DNA of 64,000 nt from Bacillota bacterium. Lineage in GTDB: Bacteria > Bacillota > Clostridia > Lachnospirales > Lachnospiraceae. Numbering within the stretch: the first letter of the stretch is position 1; the number at the start of each line of letters is the position of its first letter. The stretch lies in NCBI GenBank assembly GCA_023392615.1, contig JAEVYT010000017.1, positions 310,001 through 374,000 on the forward strand, in the 5' to 3' direction. Below, in pieces: positions 51,879 to 61,094 of the stretch. The translations under genes were made by a program, and so were the position numbers. The notes under the pieces were generated by a model that searched no databases, was not told the origin of the DNA, and worked only from the letters and a program-made list of their open reading frames with translations.

Positions 51879-53146
51879 GGTTAAGCATAATTAGCTTCAC
51901 AAATAGAGGGATGGAGCTTTCATTAAGAATAAAGAACTCATTAAGAACATCGTTCTCGCAGAAAGAAGCAATCAGAGTAAATAAAGATTATATGGTATGC
52001 GACAGAGAGGCCTCAAATGATAACATAGAATTCTTTATACGGAATAACAAAAGTCAAAACGGTGGACTAGAAGATCAAATATGGAATCAGGAATATGATG
52101 AAGTTTTATTATATACCAAGCATAAATACGATATGAGTCAGAATGATACGGAAACATTTCCCGAAAAAGAATATTGTGAGAGGTTGGCTGAAAACACGTT
52201 GTTTAAATCGATTGCCTACGTACAAGAAAGCCTAGGCGAGTGGACTCAAAAACAATTTCAGCAACACCATGCTCTCATATTTATCGGTGCCTGTGGGATT
52301 GCTGTTCGCGCAATCGCTCCATATGTTCAGGATAAGCTTAAAGATTCACCGGTGGTTGTGATAGATGAGGGAGGAAGCTTTGTTATTCCAATCCTCTCTG
52401 GACATTATGGAGGAGCAAATGAACTGGCAAAAAAGATCGCTTGCAATATAGGAGCGACGGCTGTTATTACTACAGCGACGGATGTAAATGGTTTATTCGC
52501 AGTGGATGTATTTGCAAAAAATAATAATTTGAATATAAAAAACCGGGATGGAATCGAGAAAGTTTCTTCTAAGATTCTTACAGGCGAGATGGTAACGATA
52601 TCCTGTGTCACTCAATCGGAAGAGATTTGTCTAGAAATTCCGAATGAACTAACCTGGAAGCGTTATGTACCGGATAAAAAGGTATCAATATTAATATCTC
52701 CATATCGTATAGATGATATGATGGCTGATTTACAATTGTGTCCTAAGGCTTTTGTAATCGGAATCGGATGTAGAAGAGGAAAGACCTTTGAAGAACTTGA
52801 AGCCTTTGTAACAAAGCAGCTACAAAATTCTGGGATATTATGGGAAAGTGTAAATGCGATTTCATCGATTGACCGTAAAAAGGATGAAGTAGGTATAATC
52901 GAGCTGGCAAAGCACCATAATCTACCCTTTTATACTTATGATGCAGAGGCATTGAATCAGATGGAAGGGAGCTTCTTATCTTCCTCTTTTGTGGAATCAC
53001 AAGTGGGAGTGGATAATGTATGTGAACGGTCTGCACTTGTTTGTAGCGGCGAAGGAGCTGTAATGAAGCTCAAGAAAACAATAGAGAATGGAATGACTGT
53101 GGCAATAGCAGAGAAAAGATGGAGTGTAAGGTTTGATGAAGCATAA
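51875..53146 (+). CDS. cbiG: Cobalt-precorrin-5A hydrolase (CbiG)
   Basis: A 423-residue CbiG: ISFTNRGMELSLRI at the N-terminus, IFIGACGIAVRAIAPYVQDK, the central VVIDEGGSFVIPILSGHYGGANELA, and the C-terminal domain VIGIGCRRGKTFEELEAF. It opens the delta-lactone of cobalt-precorrin-5A with loss of acetaldehyde. The first domain has an Asn/Asp/Glu-rich stretch (about residues 35-80) longer than in most relatives. Confidence 0.95.
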   Translation: MRLSIISFTNRGMELSLRIKNSLRTSFSQKEAIRVNKDYMVCDREASNDNIEFFIRNNKSQNGGLEDQIWNQEYDEVLLYTKHKYDMSQNDTETFPEKEYCERLAENTLFKSIAYVQESLGEWTQKQFQQHHALIFIGACGIAVRAIAPYVQDKLKDSPVVVIDEGGSFVIPILSGHYGGANELAKKIACNIGATAVITTATDVNGLFAVDVFAKNNNLNIKNRDGIEKVSSKILTGEMVTISCVTQSEEICLEIPNELTWKRYVPDKKVSILISPYRIDDMMADLQLCPKAFVIGIGCRRGKTFEELEAFVTKQLQNSGILWESVNAISSIDRKKDEVGIIELAKHHNLPFYTYDAEALNQMEGSFLSSSFVESQVGVDNVCERSALVCSGEGAVMKLKKTIENGMTVAIAEKRWSVRFDEA

Positions 53147-53867
53147 TATTGTTGTAGTTGGAATGGGACCCGGTGTGGAGGAGATGATGACTCCTCAGGC
53201 GGTTCAGGCGCTAGAAGATAGTGATGTCATTGTCGGTTATACCGTTTATCTGAATTTGTTGGGAGGAAGATTTTCTGAGAAGGAATTTTTATCAACCCCG
53301 ATGAAACAGGAAGTGGAGCGTTGTAGAATGTGTTTTGATGAGGCTCAAAAAGGGAAAAAAGTAGCGATGATCTGTAGTGGTGATGCGGGCGTATATGGAA
53401 TGGCGTCTTTGATGTATTTGGTGGGCAAAGATTATCCGGATTGTGAGCTGACAGTGATCCCTGGTATAACTGCTGCGAACAGCGGAGCGGCATGTCTTGG
53501 GGCACCGATTAATCACGATTATTGTGTGATCAGTTTGAGTGATTTGTTGACTCCTTGGGAGGTAATTGAGAAGAGAGTGAGGGCGGCTGCAGCAGGAGAT
53601 TTTTGCATCGCAATCTATAATCCATCCAGCCATAAGAGAGCCGATTATCTGAGCAAAGCCTGTGATATCCTTCTGGAACAGCTGGAGGAGACTAGGATCT
53701 GTGGATATGTGGAGAACATCGGAAGAGAGGGCACGAGAACGGTAACCTGTACGCTGAAGGAATTAAAGAACCACACAGTTAACATGTTCACAACAGTATT
53801 TATCGGTAATTCTCAAACCTATGAAGAAGATGGAAAAATGATAACACGAAGAGGGTATCATCTATGA
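53136..53867 (+). CDS. cbiH: Cobalt-precorrin-3 C17-methyltransferase (CbiH)
   Basis: A 243-residue methylase: VVGMGPGVEEMMTPQAVQAL, CSGDAGVYGMASL, PGITAANSGAACLGAPINHDYCVISLSDLLTPWE (in parts), IYNPSSHKR. This is the ring-contracting C17-methyltransferase. It overlaps cbiG by 11 bp. ATG 53136 is taken as start. Confidence 0.95.
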   Translation: MKHNIVVVGMGPGVEEMMTPQAVQALEDSDVIVGYTVYLNLLGGRFSEKEFLSTPMKQEVERCRMCFDEAQKGKKVAMICSGDAGVYGMASLMYLVGKDYPDCELTVIPGITAANSGAACLGAPINHDYCVISLSDLLTPWEVIEKRVRAAAAGDFCIAIYNPSSHKRADYLSKACDILLEQLEETRICGYVENIGREGTRTVTCTLKELKNHTVNMFTTVFIGNSQTYEEDGKMITRRGYHL

Positions 53868-56035
53868 AAAAGGTTTTAATCTTTTCAGGAACAACAGAAG
53901 GACGTACTTTGGCACAACGATTGTCGGACAGTGGTATCTGTTCGGAGGTATGCGTTGCTACAGAATATGGAACCGTTGTTATGGGCCGAATGGAAGGAGT
54001 TACCGTTCATCAGGGCAGAATGACAGTGGGAGAGATGAAGGATTTAATTCATTCCGGTGATTATGTGGCGGTTGTGGATGCTACTCACCCGTTTGCCACC
54101 GTTGTATCAGAAAATATAAAAAAAAGCATGACTGAAAGTATACTACCGTATTTTAGGTTAAAAAGGGATACAAAGGTGGTTCAAAAAAATGCAAATATAA
54201 ATAAAGTTGATATAAAAAATGTAGAAACAGAAATCATGAAAAAAGAAACATGTAGAAATGAAAATATCATACATAAAGAAGATTTAGAGAGTGCTTCTGC
54301 TGATATAACCTATTATCCGAATAGTGAGGTCTGTGCACACGCGTTAAGAGGAGTGGAAGGTAATATCTTGCTTACAACTGGAAGCAAGGAGTTATCCATT
54401 TATTGCAGGGAGGAAGAGGTTCGATCTAGAATTTATGCAAGAGTGTTACCGGCTATGGAGAGTATTTCACTCTGTATGGAGAATAAACTGGCAGGTAGGC
54501 AAATTCTTGCGATACAAGCACCATTTTCAGTAGCTATGAACGAAGCGATAATCAATGAATATAAAATCCGTTGTATCGTGACAAAAGAAAGTGGTATTAC
54601 CGGTGGTTTTTATGAAAAGCTACAAGCGGCTCAAAATACCGGAATTCAATTAATGGTGATTGGAAATCCGGAAAACACGGAAGGACTTACCTTCGAGGAG
54701 GTATGTGAAGAGCTTGAACATCTGACAGGGGTGAAGATTAGTTCCGAATCCACCGCAAGAGTTAAATTAGTGATTACCTTAATCGGGATGGGACCCGGTA
54801 ATAATGAGTTGTTAACGAAAGAGGCGTATGATGCATTGCAAGAGGCAGATTTGGTTTTTGGTGCAAGACGACTATTGGATGGATTGGAATTGAAACATTC
54901 TTTCGTGGAGAAGGTACCCTATTATCTTTCGAAAGATATCATACCATATCTGAGAGATAAGGTATTAAATCCGGCAAGGATGGATGAAAATATAAGCGTT
55001 ATCAAAAATGTTGCGATTGTATTTTCAGGTGATACCGGGTTTTATAGTGGAACCGATAAGCTGTATCGGGACTTAGTAGAAGAGATAGAGAAGAAGAGGA
55101 TAGATGGAGAGATTAAAATCTGTCCGGGAATCTCCTCTGTATCTTATTTTGCTTCTAGGCTGGGCATTAGCTGGCAGGATAGTAAGCTGATTAGTATCCA
55201 TGGAAGAAAAGCGAATGTAATAGAAACAGTGAGAACCAATCGAAAGACATTTTTGTTAGTTTCCGGTCTTCAGGATATGATAGGACTGGGTAAACTTTTA
55301 ATTCAACAAGGTATGGAGGATATCGAGCTATATGTAGGCTATCAGCTCACTTACCCCGAGGAGGAAGTCAAAAAATTATCACCTTTGGAATGCACGGAGC
55401 TTGATCTGGAGGGTCTTTACCTCTGTTTCCTTTATAATCATAATCCGATAAGAAAAGCGCTGACGCATGGTCTATCCGATCATGAATTTTATCGAGATAA
55501 GGTTCCGATGACCAAGGAGGAAGTGAGAGAAGTATCAATCTGCAAGCTAGGCTTGCATAAGGATGCAATCCTTTATGATATTGGTAGCGGTACAGGCTCC
55601 ATTGCAGTTGAATGTGCAAGACTGAACGATTCGATTCAGGTCTACGCTATTGAGAGAAAGATAGAAGCACTTCATCTGATTGAACAGAATTGTATGAAAT
55701 TCGACCTTGCCAATATCAAACTAGTGGAAGGGGAGGCACCGGAAGTGTTGGAGGAACTACCAGCTCCCACCCATGCTTTTATCGGAGGCAGTGGAGGGAA
55801 TTTGAAAGAAATATTGGAATTGCTCTATCAGAAAAATTCCGGGATGCGTGTGGTAATCAATGCAATCACACTTGAGACCATCACAGAAGTAACAACACTT
55901 CTTTCTTCCCTACCGGTTGAGAAGGATGAGATTCTTCAGATGCAGGTGAGCAGAGCACATAAAGCCGGCGGCTATCATTTGATGAAAGCCGAGAATCCGG
56001 TGTATATCATATCATTTTTTTTCAGAACCAGATAA
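53864..56035 (+). CDS. CbiJ-CbiE-CbiT fusion protein
   Basis: A 723-residue fusion. Residues 1-295 are a CbiJ/CobK precorrin-6A reductase (VLIFSGTTEGRTLAQRL, DATHPFATVVSENI, KESGITGGFYEKL). Residues 300-520 are a CbiE C5-methyltransferase (ITLIGMGPGNNELLTKEA, FSGDTGFYSG, CPGISSVSYFASRLGISWQD). Residues 545-723 are CbiT, the C15-methylating decarboxylase (ILYDIGSGTGSIAVECAR, FIGGSGGNLKEIL). CbiE-CbiT fusions are common (CobL); the added CbiJ is rarer. An A-rich insertion of about 40 residues (about 107-146, NANINKVDIKNVE) interrupts the CbiJ part. It overlaps cbiH by four bases. Confidence 0.92.
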   Translation: MKKVLIFSGTTEGRTLAQRLSDSGICSEVCVATEYGTVVMGRMEGVTVHQGRMTVGEMKDLIHSGDYVAVVDATHPFATVVSENIKKSMTESILPYFRLKRDTKVVQKNANINKVDIKNVETEIMKKETCRNENIIHKEDLESASADITYYPNSEVCAHALRGVEGNILLTTGSKELSIYCREEEVRSRIYARVLPAMESISLCMENKLAGRQILAIQAPFSVAMNEAIINEYKIRCIVTKESGITGGFYEKLQAAQNTGIQLMVIGNPENTEGLTFEEVCEELEHLTGVKISSESTARVKLVITLIGMGPGNNELLTKEAYDALQEADLVFGARRLLDGLELKHSFVEKVPYYLSKDIIPYLRDKVLNPARMDENISVIKNVAIVFSGDTGFYSGTDKLYRDLVEEIEKKRIDGEIKICPGISSVSYFASRLGISWQDSKLISIHGRKANVIETVRTNRKTFLLVSGLQDMIGLGKLLIQQGMEDIELYVGYQLTYPEEEVKKLSPLECTELDLEGLYLCFLYNHNPIRKALTHGLSDHEFYRDKVPMTKEEVREVSICKLGLHKDAILYDIGSGTGSIAVECARLNDSIQVYAIERKIEALHLIEQNCMKFDLANIKLVEGEAPEVLEELPAPTHAFIGGSGGNLKEILELLYQKNSGMRVVINAITLETITEVTTLLSSLPVEKDEILQMQVSRAHKAGGYHLMKAENPVYIISFFFRTR

Positions 56036-56199
56036 AACCAAAGTAAAGGATGATTTAAGATAAATCAAACTTAAAAGATTTTATTTATAGAATATAAAGC
56101 AATTTTTAAGGAAAAAACATTAATCGCAACCTATTAACTTTCTTTATTCACATCATTCAGGAGAAAGATTATGAGTTTCAAAAAGGAAGGGGCTAGAAC

Positions 56200-56994
56200 A
56201 TGAATAAAAGACACAATCATGTATCCATTGACTATTATGCGTATTGTTCTGCTCTGAGAGATTGGAACTCAAACTTCAAGGTATTGTTCGGAGTGTTTGC
56301 ACTCATAAGTGTAATTGGGTTTAACACTATATTGGTCTCGATATCTACTTTGATATTTATGTTAATTCTTACCGTTGTAATCGGTGGAATCAAATGGGAC
56401 GATTATTTCAGATTACTGTTATTACCATATACTTTTATATTAATGAGTGGTATTGCGATCGCAGTATCATTTACAAAGGTCAGTGACAGTATAGTTACAG
56501 TAAAACTATTTCATATGCATTTATCCGTTACAAGGGAAGGGGTTGTATTAGCAATCCATACCGGACTGAAAGCAATTGGCGCAGTTAGCGCACTTTATAT
56601 GATTACACTTTCAACTCCAATGGGTGAGATTATCGCAGTATTTCGGAAAATGAAAGTACCTGTGTTGATTTTAGAACTAATGCATCTGATTTACCGTTAC
56701 ATATTTATTCTTTCGGATATAAATAAAAAGCAGAAGGATGCAGCAAGATCACGGCTTGGGTATGTTGACTTAAGAACCTCATTTCGAACATTTGGTAGTG
56801 AGATGGCAAATTTGTTGATTACATCAATTAAAAAGGCGGATTTGTATTACGACGCGATGGAAGCCAGAGGGTATGAAGGGGATTGCCTATTCTGGGAGGA
56901 AAGAAAAGGGGTTACACTGTTTCAATTTGGGGTAGCACTCCTATATGGAGGAATGGTATTGATGTTGGTCATTCTACGGAGGAATTACGGATGA
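56200..56994 (+). CDS. cbiQ: Cobalt ECF transporter T component (CbiQ)
   Basis: A 264-residue membrane protein with about five hydrophobic segments and the two Ala-Arg-Gly-like coupling motifs of EcfT proteins (RSRLGYV and EARGYEG). It couples the ATPase to the CbiM/CbiN substrate part. Start behind AAGGAAGGGG. It overlaps cbiO by four bases. Note the order Q-O-M-N rather than the common M-N-Q-O. Confidence 0.93.
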   Translation: MNKRHNHVSIDYYAYCSALRDWNSNFKVLFGVFALISVIGFNTILVSISTLIFMLILTVVIGGIKWDDYFRLLLLPYTFILMSGIAIAVSFTKVSDSIVTVKLFHMHLSVTREGVVLAIHTGLKAIGAVSALYMITLSTPMGEIIAVFRKMKVPVLILELMHLIYRYIFILSDINKKQKDAARSRLGYVDLRTSFRTFGSEMANLLITSIKKADLYYDAMEARGYEGDCLFWEERKGVTLFQFGVALLYGGMVLMLVILRRNYG

Positions 56995-57812
56995 GAGAAC
57001 AGATCCTTGAAGTTAAGAATCTAAACTATACCTATGAGGAAGATAAAAGGGTTTTAAATAATATTACTGTTACGATAAATGAGAGAGAGAAAATTGCAGT
57101 GCTTGGGGCAAATGGGGCAGGGAAATCCACATTTTTTCTAAACTTAAATGGAGTTAGGGAGCCTCAGACCGGAGTGATCAGATACCGTGGTGAGCTCATC
57201 ACCAGAAAGTCAAGAAATCAGTTGAGAAGAAATGTAGGAATCGTATTTCAGGACGCTGATAATCAGATTATAGCATCTACAGTAAAGGCAGAAGTGGCAT
57301 TTGGTCCAATGAACATGAAGCTATCCAGGGAGGAAGTGGAGCAGAGAACATTAAGGGCAATTCAAGAGATGAAACTGAAAGAGCTAATGACAAGGCCACC
57401 TCACTACTTAAGCGGTGGTGAGAAAAAGAGGGTTTCAATAGCGGATATTCTTGCTATGGATACGGATGTGATTATCTTTGATGAACCAACTTCATCCTTA
57501 GATCCGGTAAATGCGCAGATGCTTGAGCAGACGCTTGATCGACTGGAGAAGCTGGGGAAAACATTAATAATCTCGACCCATGATGTGGATTTTGCTTACC
57601 GTTTTGCTCAGAGAATTTTAGTTTTTTGTGATGGAGAATTAATCGGTGATGATACTCCAGAGAATATATTTTCAAATGAAAATATGATACGTAGGGCTAA
57701 TCTAAAGAAGCCGGTATATCTGGAAATGTACGAACTTCTGAAGGATAAAGGATTAATAACGAAGAACGCCGATTATCCAAAAACTTTAGAAGAGATGAAG
57801 AAACTGTTATAA
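56991..57812 (+). CDS. cbiO: Cobalt ECF transporter ATP-binding protein (CbiO)
   Basis: A 273-residue ATPase: Walker A GANGAGKST (about residue 40), Q-loop VGIVFQDADNQI, signature LSGGEKKRVSIADIL, Walker B VIIFDEPTSSLD, and H-loop STHDVDF. It energises Co2+ import. The ATG at 56991 follows CGGAGG; a longer frame inside cbiQ has no ribosome binding site. Confidence 0.95.
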   Translation: MREQILEVKNLNYTYEEDKRVLNNITVTINEREKIAVLGANGAGKSTFFLNLNGVREPQTGVIRYRGELITRKSRNQLRRNVGIVFQDADNQIIASTVKAEVAFGPMNMKLSREEVEQRTLRAIQEMKLKELMTRPPHYLSGGEKKRVSIADILAMDTDVIIFDEPTSSLDPVNAQMLEQTLDRLEKLGKTLIISTHDVDFAYRFAQRILVFCDGELIGDDTPENIFSNENMIRRANLKKPVYLEMYELLKDKGLITKNADYPKTLEEMKKLL

Positions 57813-58091
57813 GATTTGTTCTTACAACAATTTACAAACAATAATATAAATCTTTTTATAGCATGTAGATAAAACTTAATTAAAGCATTTAGGCGAGTTT
57901 TAATAAAGCTTTAAAATAAATATTAATTAAAGCATTCAGAAAATTGTAATAAAGGAAACTATAGGCTATATAGATGAGTAATGGCTATGTTAATTAGAAA
58001 TTTGTATACTTAAATAACCATCCATCAATATTATAAAAAGATAAGTCTGTTACCACATTTCCTGGAACAAACTTATTATAAGAGGAGAATT
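57813..58091. other. Intergenic gap cbiO-cbiM with a stem-loop and direct repeats
   Basis: The AT-rich gap holds a 14-bp direct repeat TTAATTAAAGCATT (57876-57889 and 57923-57936) and a stem-loop (58043-58053 with 58068-58078, 10 of 11 bp) that ends 3 bp before the cbiM ribosome binding site (AGAGGAG). No B12 box was found here, so no second riboswitch. Confidence 0.5.
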
Positions 58092-58844
58092 ATGATGTCA
58101 TCAAAACAAAAAAAGTTGATTGTTATGCTGTCAATCCTAGCAGTGAGTATGAGTATCACTCCTGTTACGAATGCAATGCATATTATGGAGGGATATCTTT
58201 CTCCGAAGTACTGTATCGCATGGGGAGTTTTATGTATACCCTTCTTAGTAACAGGATTTTTGTCATTAAGAAAAAAACTGAATGAGAATAGAAAGAATAT
58301 CACATTACTTGCAATGGCGGGAGCATTTATCTTTGTAATATCCTCCCTAAAGATTCCTTCCGTAACGGGAAGCTGTTCTCACATGACGGGGACAGGTTTG
58401 GGTGCAATCCTATTTGGACCTACAGCAGTTGGTATACTTGGAATCATAGTGTTATTATTTCAGGCAATATTACTGGCACATGGAGGTATTACTACACTTG
58501 GAGCCAATACATTTTCCATGGCAATAGCTGGCCCTCTACTAAGTTTTGCACTATATCATCTATGCAAGAAGCTAAAAGTAAATCGGATGGTAGGTGTATT
58601 TATAGCAGCATTTATGGGAGATATATTTACTTATTGTGTTACCAGCGTTCAGCTTGCGCTTGCATATCCTTCTGAGAATGGTGGAGTGGCAGAGTCTGTG
58701 GTAAAATTCCTCGGCGTATTTGCACCAACTCAGCTTCCTCTTGCGATATTAGAAGGTATCATCACCGTATTAATTGTGATAGCATTGGAAACCTATGCGA
58801 AATCAGAATTAAAAACACTGGGATTTTATAAGGAGGCAAACTAA
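58092..58844 (+). CDS. cbiM: Cobalt transport substrate-specific component CbiM
   Basis: A 250-residue membrane protein. After an N-terminal hydrophobic segment (LSILAVSMSITPVTNA) comes NAMHIMEGYLSP, where the metal-binding N-terminus Met-His of mature CbiM lies, then KIPSVTGSCSHMTGTGLGAILFGP (in parts), the selectivity region. The N-terminal signal-like extension before MHI is seen in many Clostridial CbiM proteins and is presumably cleaved. It adjoins cbiN without a gap. Confidence 0.93.
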   Translation: MMSSKQKKLIVMLSILAVSMSITPVTNAMHIMEGYLSPKYCIAWGVLCIPFLVTGFLSLRKKLNENRKNITLLAMAGAFIFVISSLKIPSVTGSCSHMTGTGLGAILFGPTAVGILGIIVLLFQAILLAHGGITTLGANTFSMAIAGPLLSFALYHLCKKLKVNRMVGVFIAAFMGDIFTYCVTSVQLALAYPSENGGVAESVVKFLGVFAPTQLPLAILEGIITVLIVIALETYAKSELKTLGFYKEAN

Positions 58845-59162
58845 ATGAGTAAGCGTAAGAAAACGGTATTTATATTGATTGTTGTAGCGATATTAATTGC
58901 ATTTGTTCCACTCTTTGCATTAAAAGGTGCGCAGTTTGGTGGCTCTGATGATGCAGGAAGTGTGATGATTGAAAAAATATCCGGCAAATACGAGCCTTGG
59001 TTTACACCGGTCTTGGAACGATTAATTCACGGAGAACTTCCAGGCGAGGTAGAAAGCCTATTCTTCTGCCTACAAACAGGAATTGGGGTTGGAATCTTTG
59101 CCTTTTGCATGGGACGACTAGTGGAACGAAAAAAATGGATGGATGGTAAAAAGAACGAATGA
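58845..59162 (+). CDS. cbiN: Cobalt transport protein CbiN
   Basis: A 105-residue protein with two membrane segments (about 7-26 and 73-91) and an extracytoplasmic loop with GSDDAGSVMIEKISGKYEPWF, typical of CbiN. It stimulates Co2+ binding by CbiM. It overlaps cbiK by four bases. Confidence 0.93.
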   Translation: MSKRKKTVFILIVVAILIAFVPLFALKGAQFGGSDDAGSVMIEKISGKYEPWFTPVLERLIHGELPGEVESLFFCLQTGIGVGIFAFCMGRLVERKKWMDGKKNE

Positions 59163-59947
59163 AACAAGGGATATTAATTGTTAGCTTTGGAACGACCTAT
59201 CAAGAAACCAGGGAAAAGAATATTGAAAAAATCGCGAATACGGTCAAAAAGCAGTTCTCTGACTGGAACGTATACCAGGCGTACTCCAGTAATACGGTAC
59301 GAAGTATATTAAAAAAGAGGGATAAGCTTGAAATTCCGGATACGAAGGAAGCCTTAGTTCAGATGAGCAAAGAAGGCATCACTCACGTGGTGGTATTGCC
59401 AACTCATATCATTGATGGTATCGAGAATAACCGTATGAAACAGTCCATTCTTGATTGTAGCGCTTTATTCACTAATATTACAACAGCTAGGGTACTCCTT
59501 GACAGTGATGAGGATTATAAGCTTACAGCAAAAGCTTTATGGGAAGAAATCAAAGCTTTTGCTGATGAAGCACCGGTTATATGGATGGGACATGGCTCGG
59601 CGCATGAAGCAGATAAAAGCTATGAGAAGTTGGAACTGGAGCTTAGGAATTATTCAGGACACGAAAACTATATGGCAACCGTTGAGGGTGAAGTTACAAT
59701 CGAGTCAGTGCTAGGACGTTTGATGGATTCCCCACAACCAAAAGGAAGAGTTCTTCTTCTACCATTTATGTTAGTAGCCGGGGATCATGCTACCAATGAT
59801 ATGGCAGGTGAGGAGGATTCCTTCGCAAGTTTGTTACAGCACGAGGGTTATGAACCGGAGTGCATGTTAAAAGGAATTGGAGAATATGATAGTATTCGTG
59901 ATATTTACATACAGCATCTTAGAGAAGCGATGGCAGAGTTAAAGTAA
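59159..59947 (+). CDS. cbiK: Sirohydrochlorin cobaltochelatase (CbiK)
   Basis: A 262-residue anaerobic cobaltochelatase: GILIVSFGTTYQETREKNI at the start and the metal-binding His residues in WMGHGSAHEAD and near LVAGDHATNDMAG. It inserts Co2+ into sirohydrochlorin, the first committed step. Its place right after the cobalt transporter links supply with insertion. Confidence 0.94.
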   Translation: MKQGILIVSFGTTYQETREKNIEKIANTVKKQFSDWNVYQAYSSNTVRSILKKRDKLEIPDTKEALVQMSKEGITHVVVLPTHIIDGIENNRMKQSILDCSALFTNITTARVLLDSDEDYKLTAKALWEEIKAFADEAPVIWMGHGSAHEADKSYEKLELELRNYSGHENYMATVEGEVTIESVLGRLMDSPQPKGRVLLLPFMLVAGDHATNDMAGEEDSFASLLQHEGYEPECMLKGIGEYDSIRDIYIQHLREAMAELK

Positions 59948-60030
59948 CAATAATCACTTGCAAAGTTTAATAACAGATTTTATTGAGAAATCCCAATCAA
60001 AAATATACTTCGCATATTGTTGATTAATTC

Positions 60031-60072
60031 TTGTTACGGTACTTAAACATTTTGTTACTGTACTTAAACATT
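60031..60072 (+). repeat. Two exact-phase 21-bp tandem repeats before cbiL
   Basis: TTGTTACGGTACTTAAACAT plus T (60031-60051) is followed at once by TTGTTACTGTACTTAAACAT plus T (60052-60072), one mismatch in 21. A 21-bp step places both on the same face of the helix, 47 bp before the start of cbiL. A regulator site is possible. Confidence 0.75.
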
Positions 60073-60118
60073 AAATTGGGTTTATAAATTGCTATAATTG
60101 GAAAGGTTTGGATATAAA

Positions 60119-60817
60119 ATGAACGGTAAAGTGTACGGAATTGGAGTGGGACCGGGTGACCCGGAGTTGTTAACGTTGAAGGCACTCAGATGCATTGGTG
60201 AGAGTGATGTCATTATACTTCCGACCGATCCGAAAGAGGATTGCTATTCCTATCAGATTGTAAAGCAAATGTATTCTCAGATCGATGAGAAGGAAATAAT
60301 CTGTCTTCCATTTCCTATGATTAAGGATAAAGAGCTTCTTAAAAAAGCGCATGATGACATATATAATAAGGTTTCAGAGTTTTTGAATAAAAATAAGACG
60401 GTAGCATTTCTTGTGATCGGTGACCCTTCCATCTATTCCACCTATAATTATATTCATACCAGAGTGTTACACAATGGGGGCGAGGCATATATGGTGAGTG
60501 GGATTCCTTCCTTTTGTGCAGCTGCAGCTGCGTTGGGCATCTCGTTAGGGGATAATACGGACGAGATACATATTATTCCCGGCTCCTATGATATCAAGCA
60601 GACCATGGAGCTGTCGGGAACGAGAATATACATGAAGTCAGGTAAGAATCTGGCTGTTTTGAAAAAGATTTTATTAGAACAAAAGAGAGCTGACCAACTA
60701 GAGGTCTACGCAGTTTCAAATTGTGGTATGGAAAATGAAGTGATTGCCATTGGACTCGAACAACTGAACCCGGATAGTGGCTATTTAACGTTGGTGATTG
60801 TGAAGGAGAGAAATTAA
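60119..60817 (+). CDS. cbiL: Cobalt-precorrin-2 C20-methyltransferase (CbiL)
   Basis: A 232-residue tetrapyrrole methylase: VYGIGVGPGDPELLTLKALR, IIPTDP-type VIILPTDPKEDCYSY, LVIGDPSIYSTYNY and VSGIPSFCAAAAALG. It adds the C20 methyl to cobalt-precorrin-2. It is the last cobalamin gene here, set off from cbiK by about 170 bp with two 21-bp repeats. ATG 60119 chosen, since the family begins at this point; an upstream frame to 60098 is open. Confidence 0.93.
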   Translation: MNGKVYGIGVGPGDPELLTLKALRCIGESDVIILPTDPKEDCYSYQIVKQMYSQIDEKEIICLPFPMIKDKELLKKAHDDIYNKVSEFLNKNKTVAFLVIGDPSIYSTYNYIHTRVLHNGGEAYMVSGIPSFCAAAAALGISLGDNTDEIHIIPGSYDIKQTMELSGTRIYMKSGKNLAVLKKILLEQKRADQLEVYAVSNCGMENEVIAIGLEQLNPDSGYLTLVIVKERN

Positions 60818-60868
60818 GTTTCTTTTATAACATTAAGTTTTTTATTATTACAATATATATTAATAAAT

Positions 60869-60901
60869 GCCCTTATCAGCTGATGAGGGCTTCTGTTTTT
60901 T
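60869..60901 (+). terminator. Intrinsic terminator of the cobalamin locus
   Basis: A palindrome GCCCTTATCAG/CTGATGAGGGC (60869-60890, one G-T) is followed by TTCTGTTTTTT. Confidence 0.8.
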
Positions 60902-61094
60902 ATGACTTATGTGATATAATGTAATTATTTTACATACCAGGCAAATAGATGAAGAACCATTTACAAAATATACTTCAAATTATAATTGACACCGTGGAAT
61001 ATCTGGAACATAAATGCTCTGCAGTATGGCATCTGGTAACAGACATACTGCTGAATCAATTAAAGGAGATTATAAGAAAAGGTGGGGAAATGTT

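Noticed and set aside
56036..58091. A second cobalamin riboswitch before cbiQ or cbiM
   Set aside because: No B12 box or other aptamer block was found in either gap.
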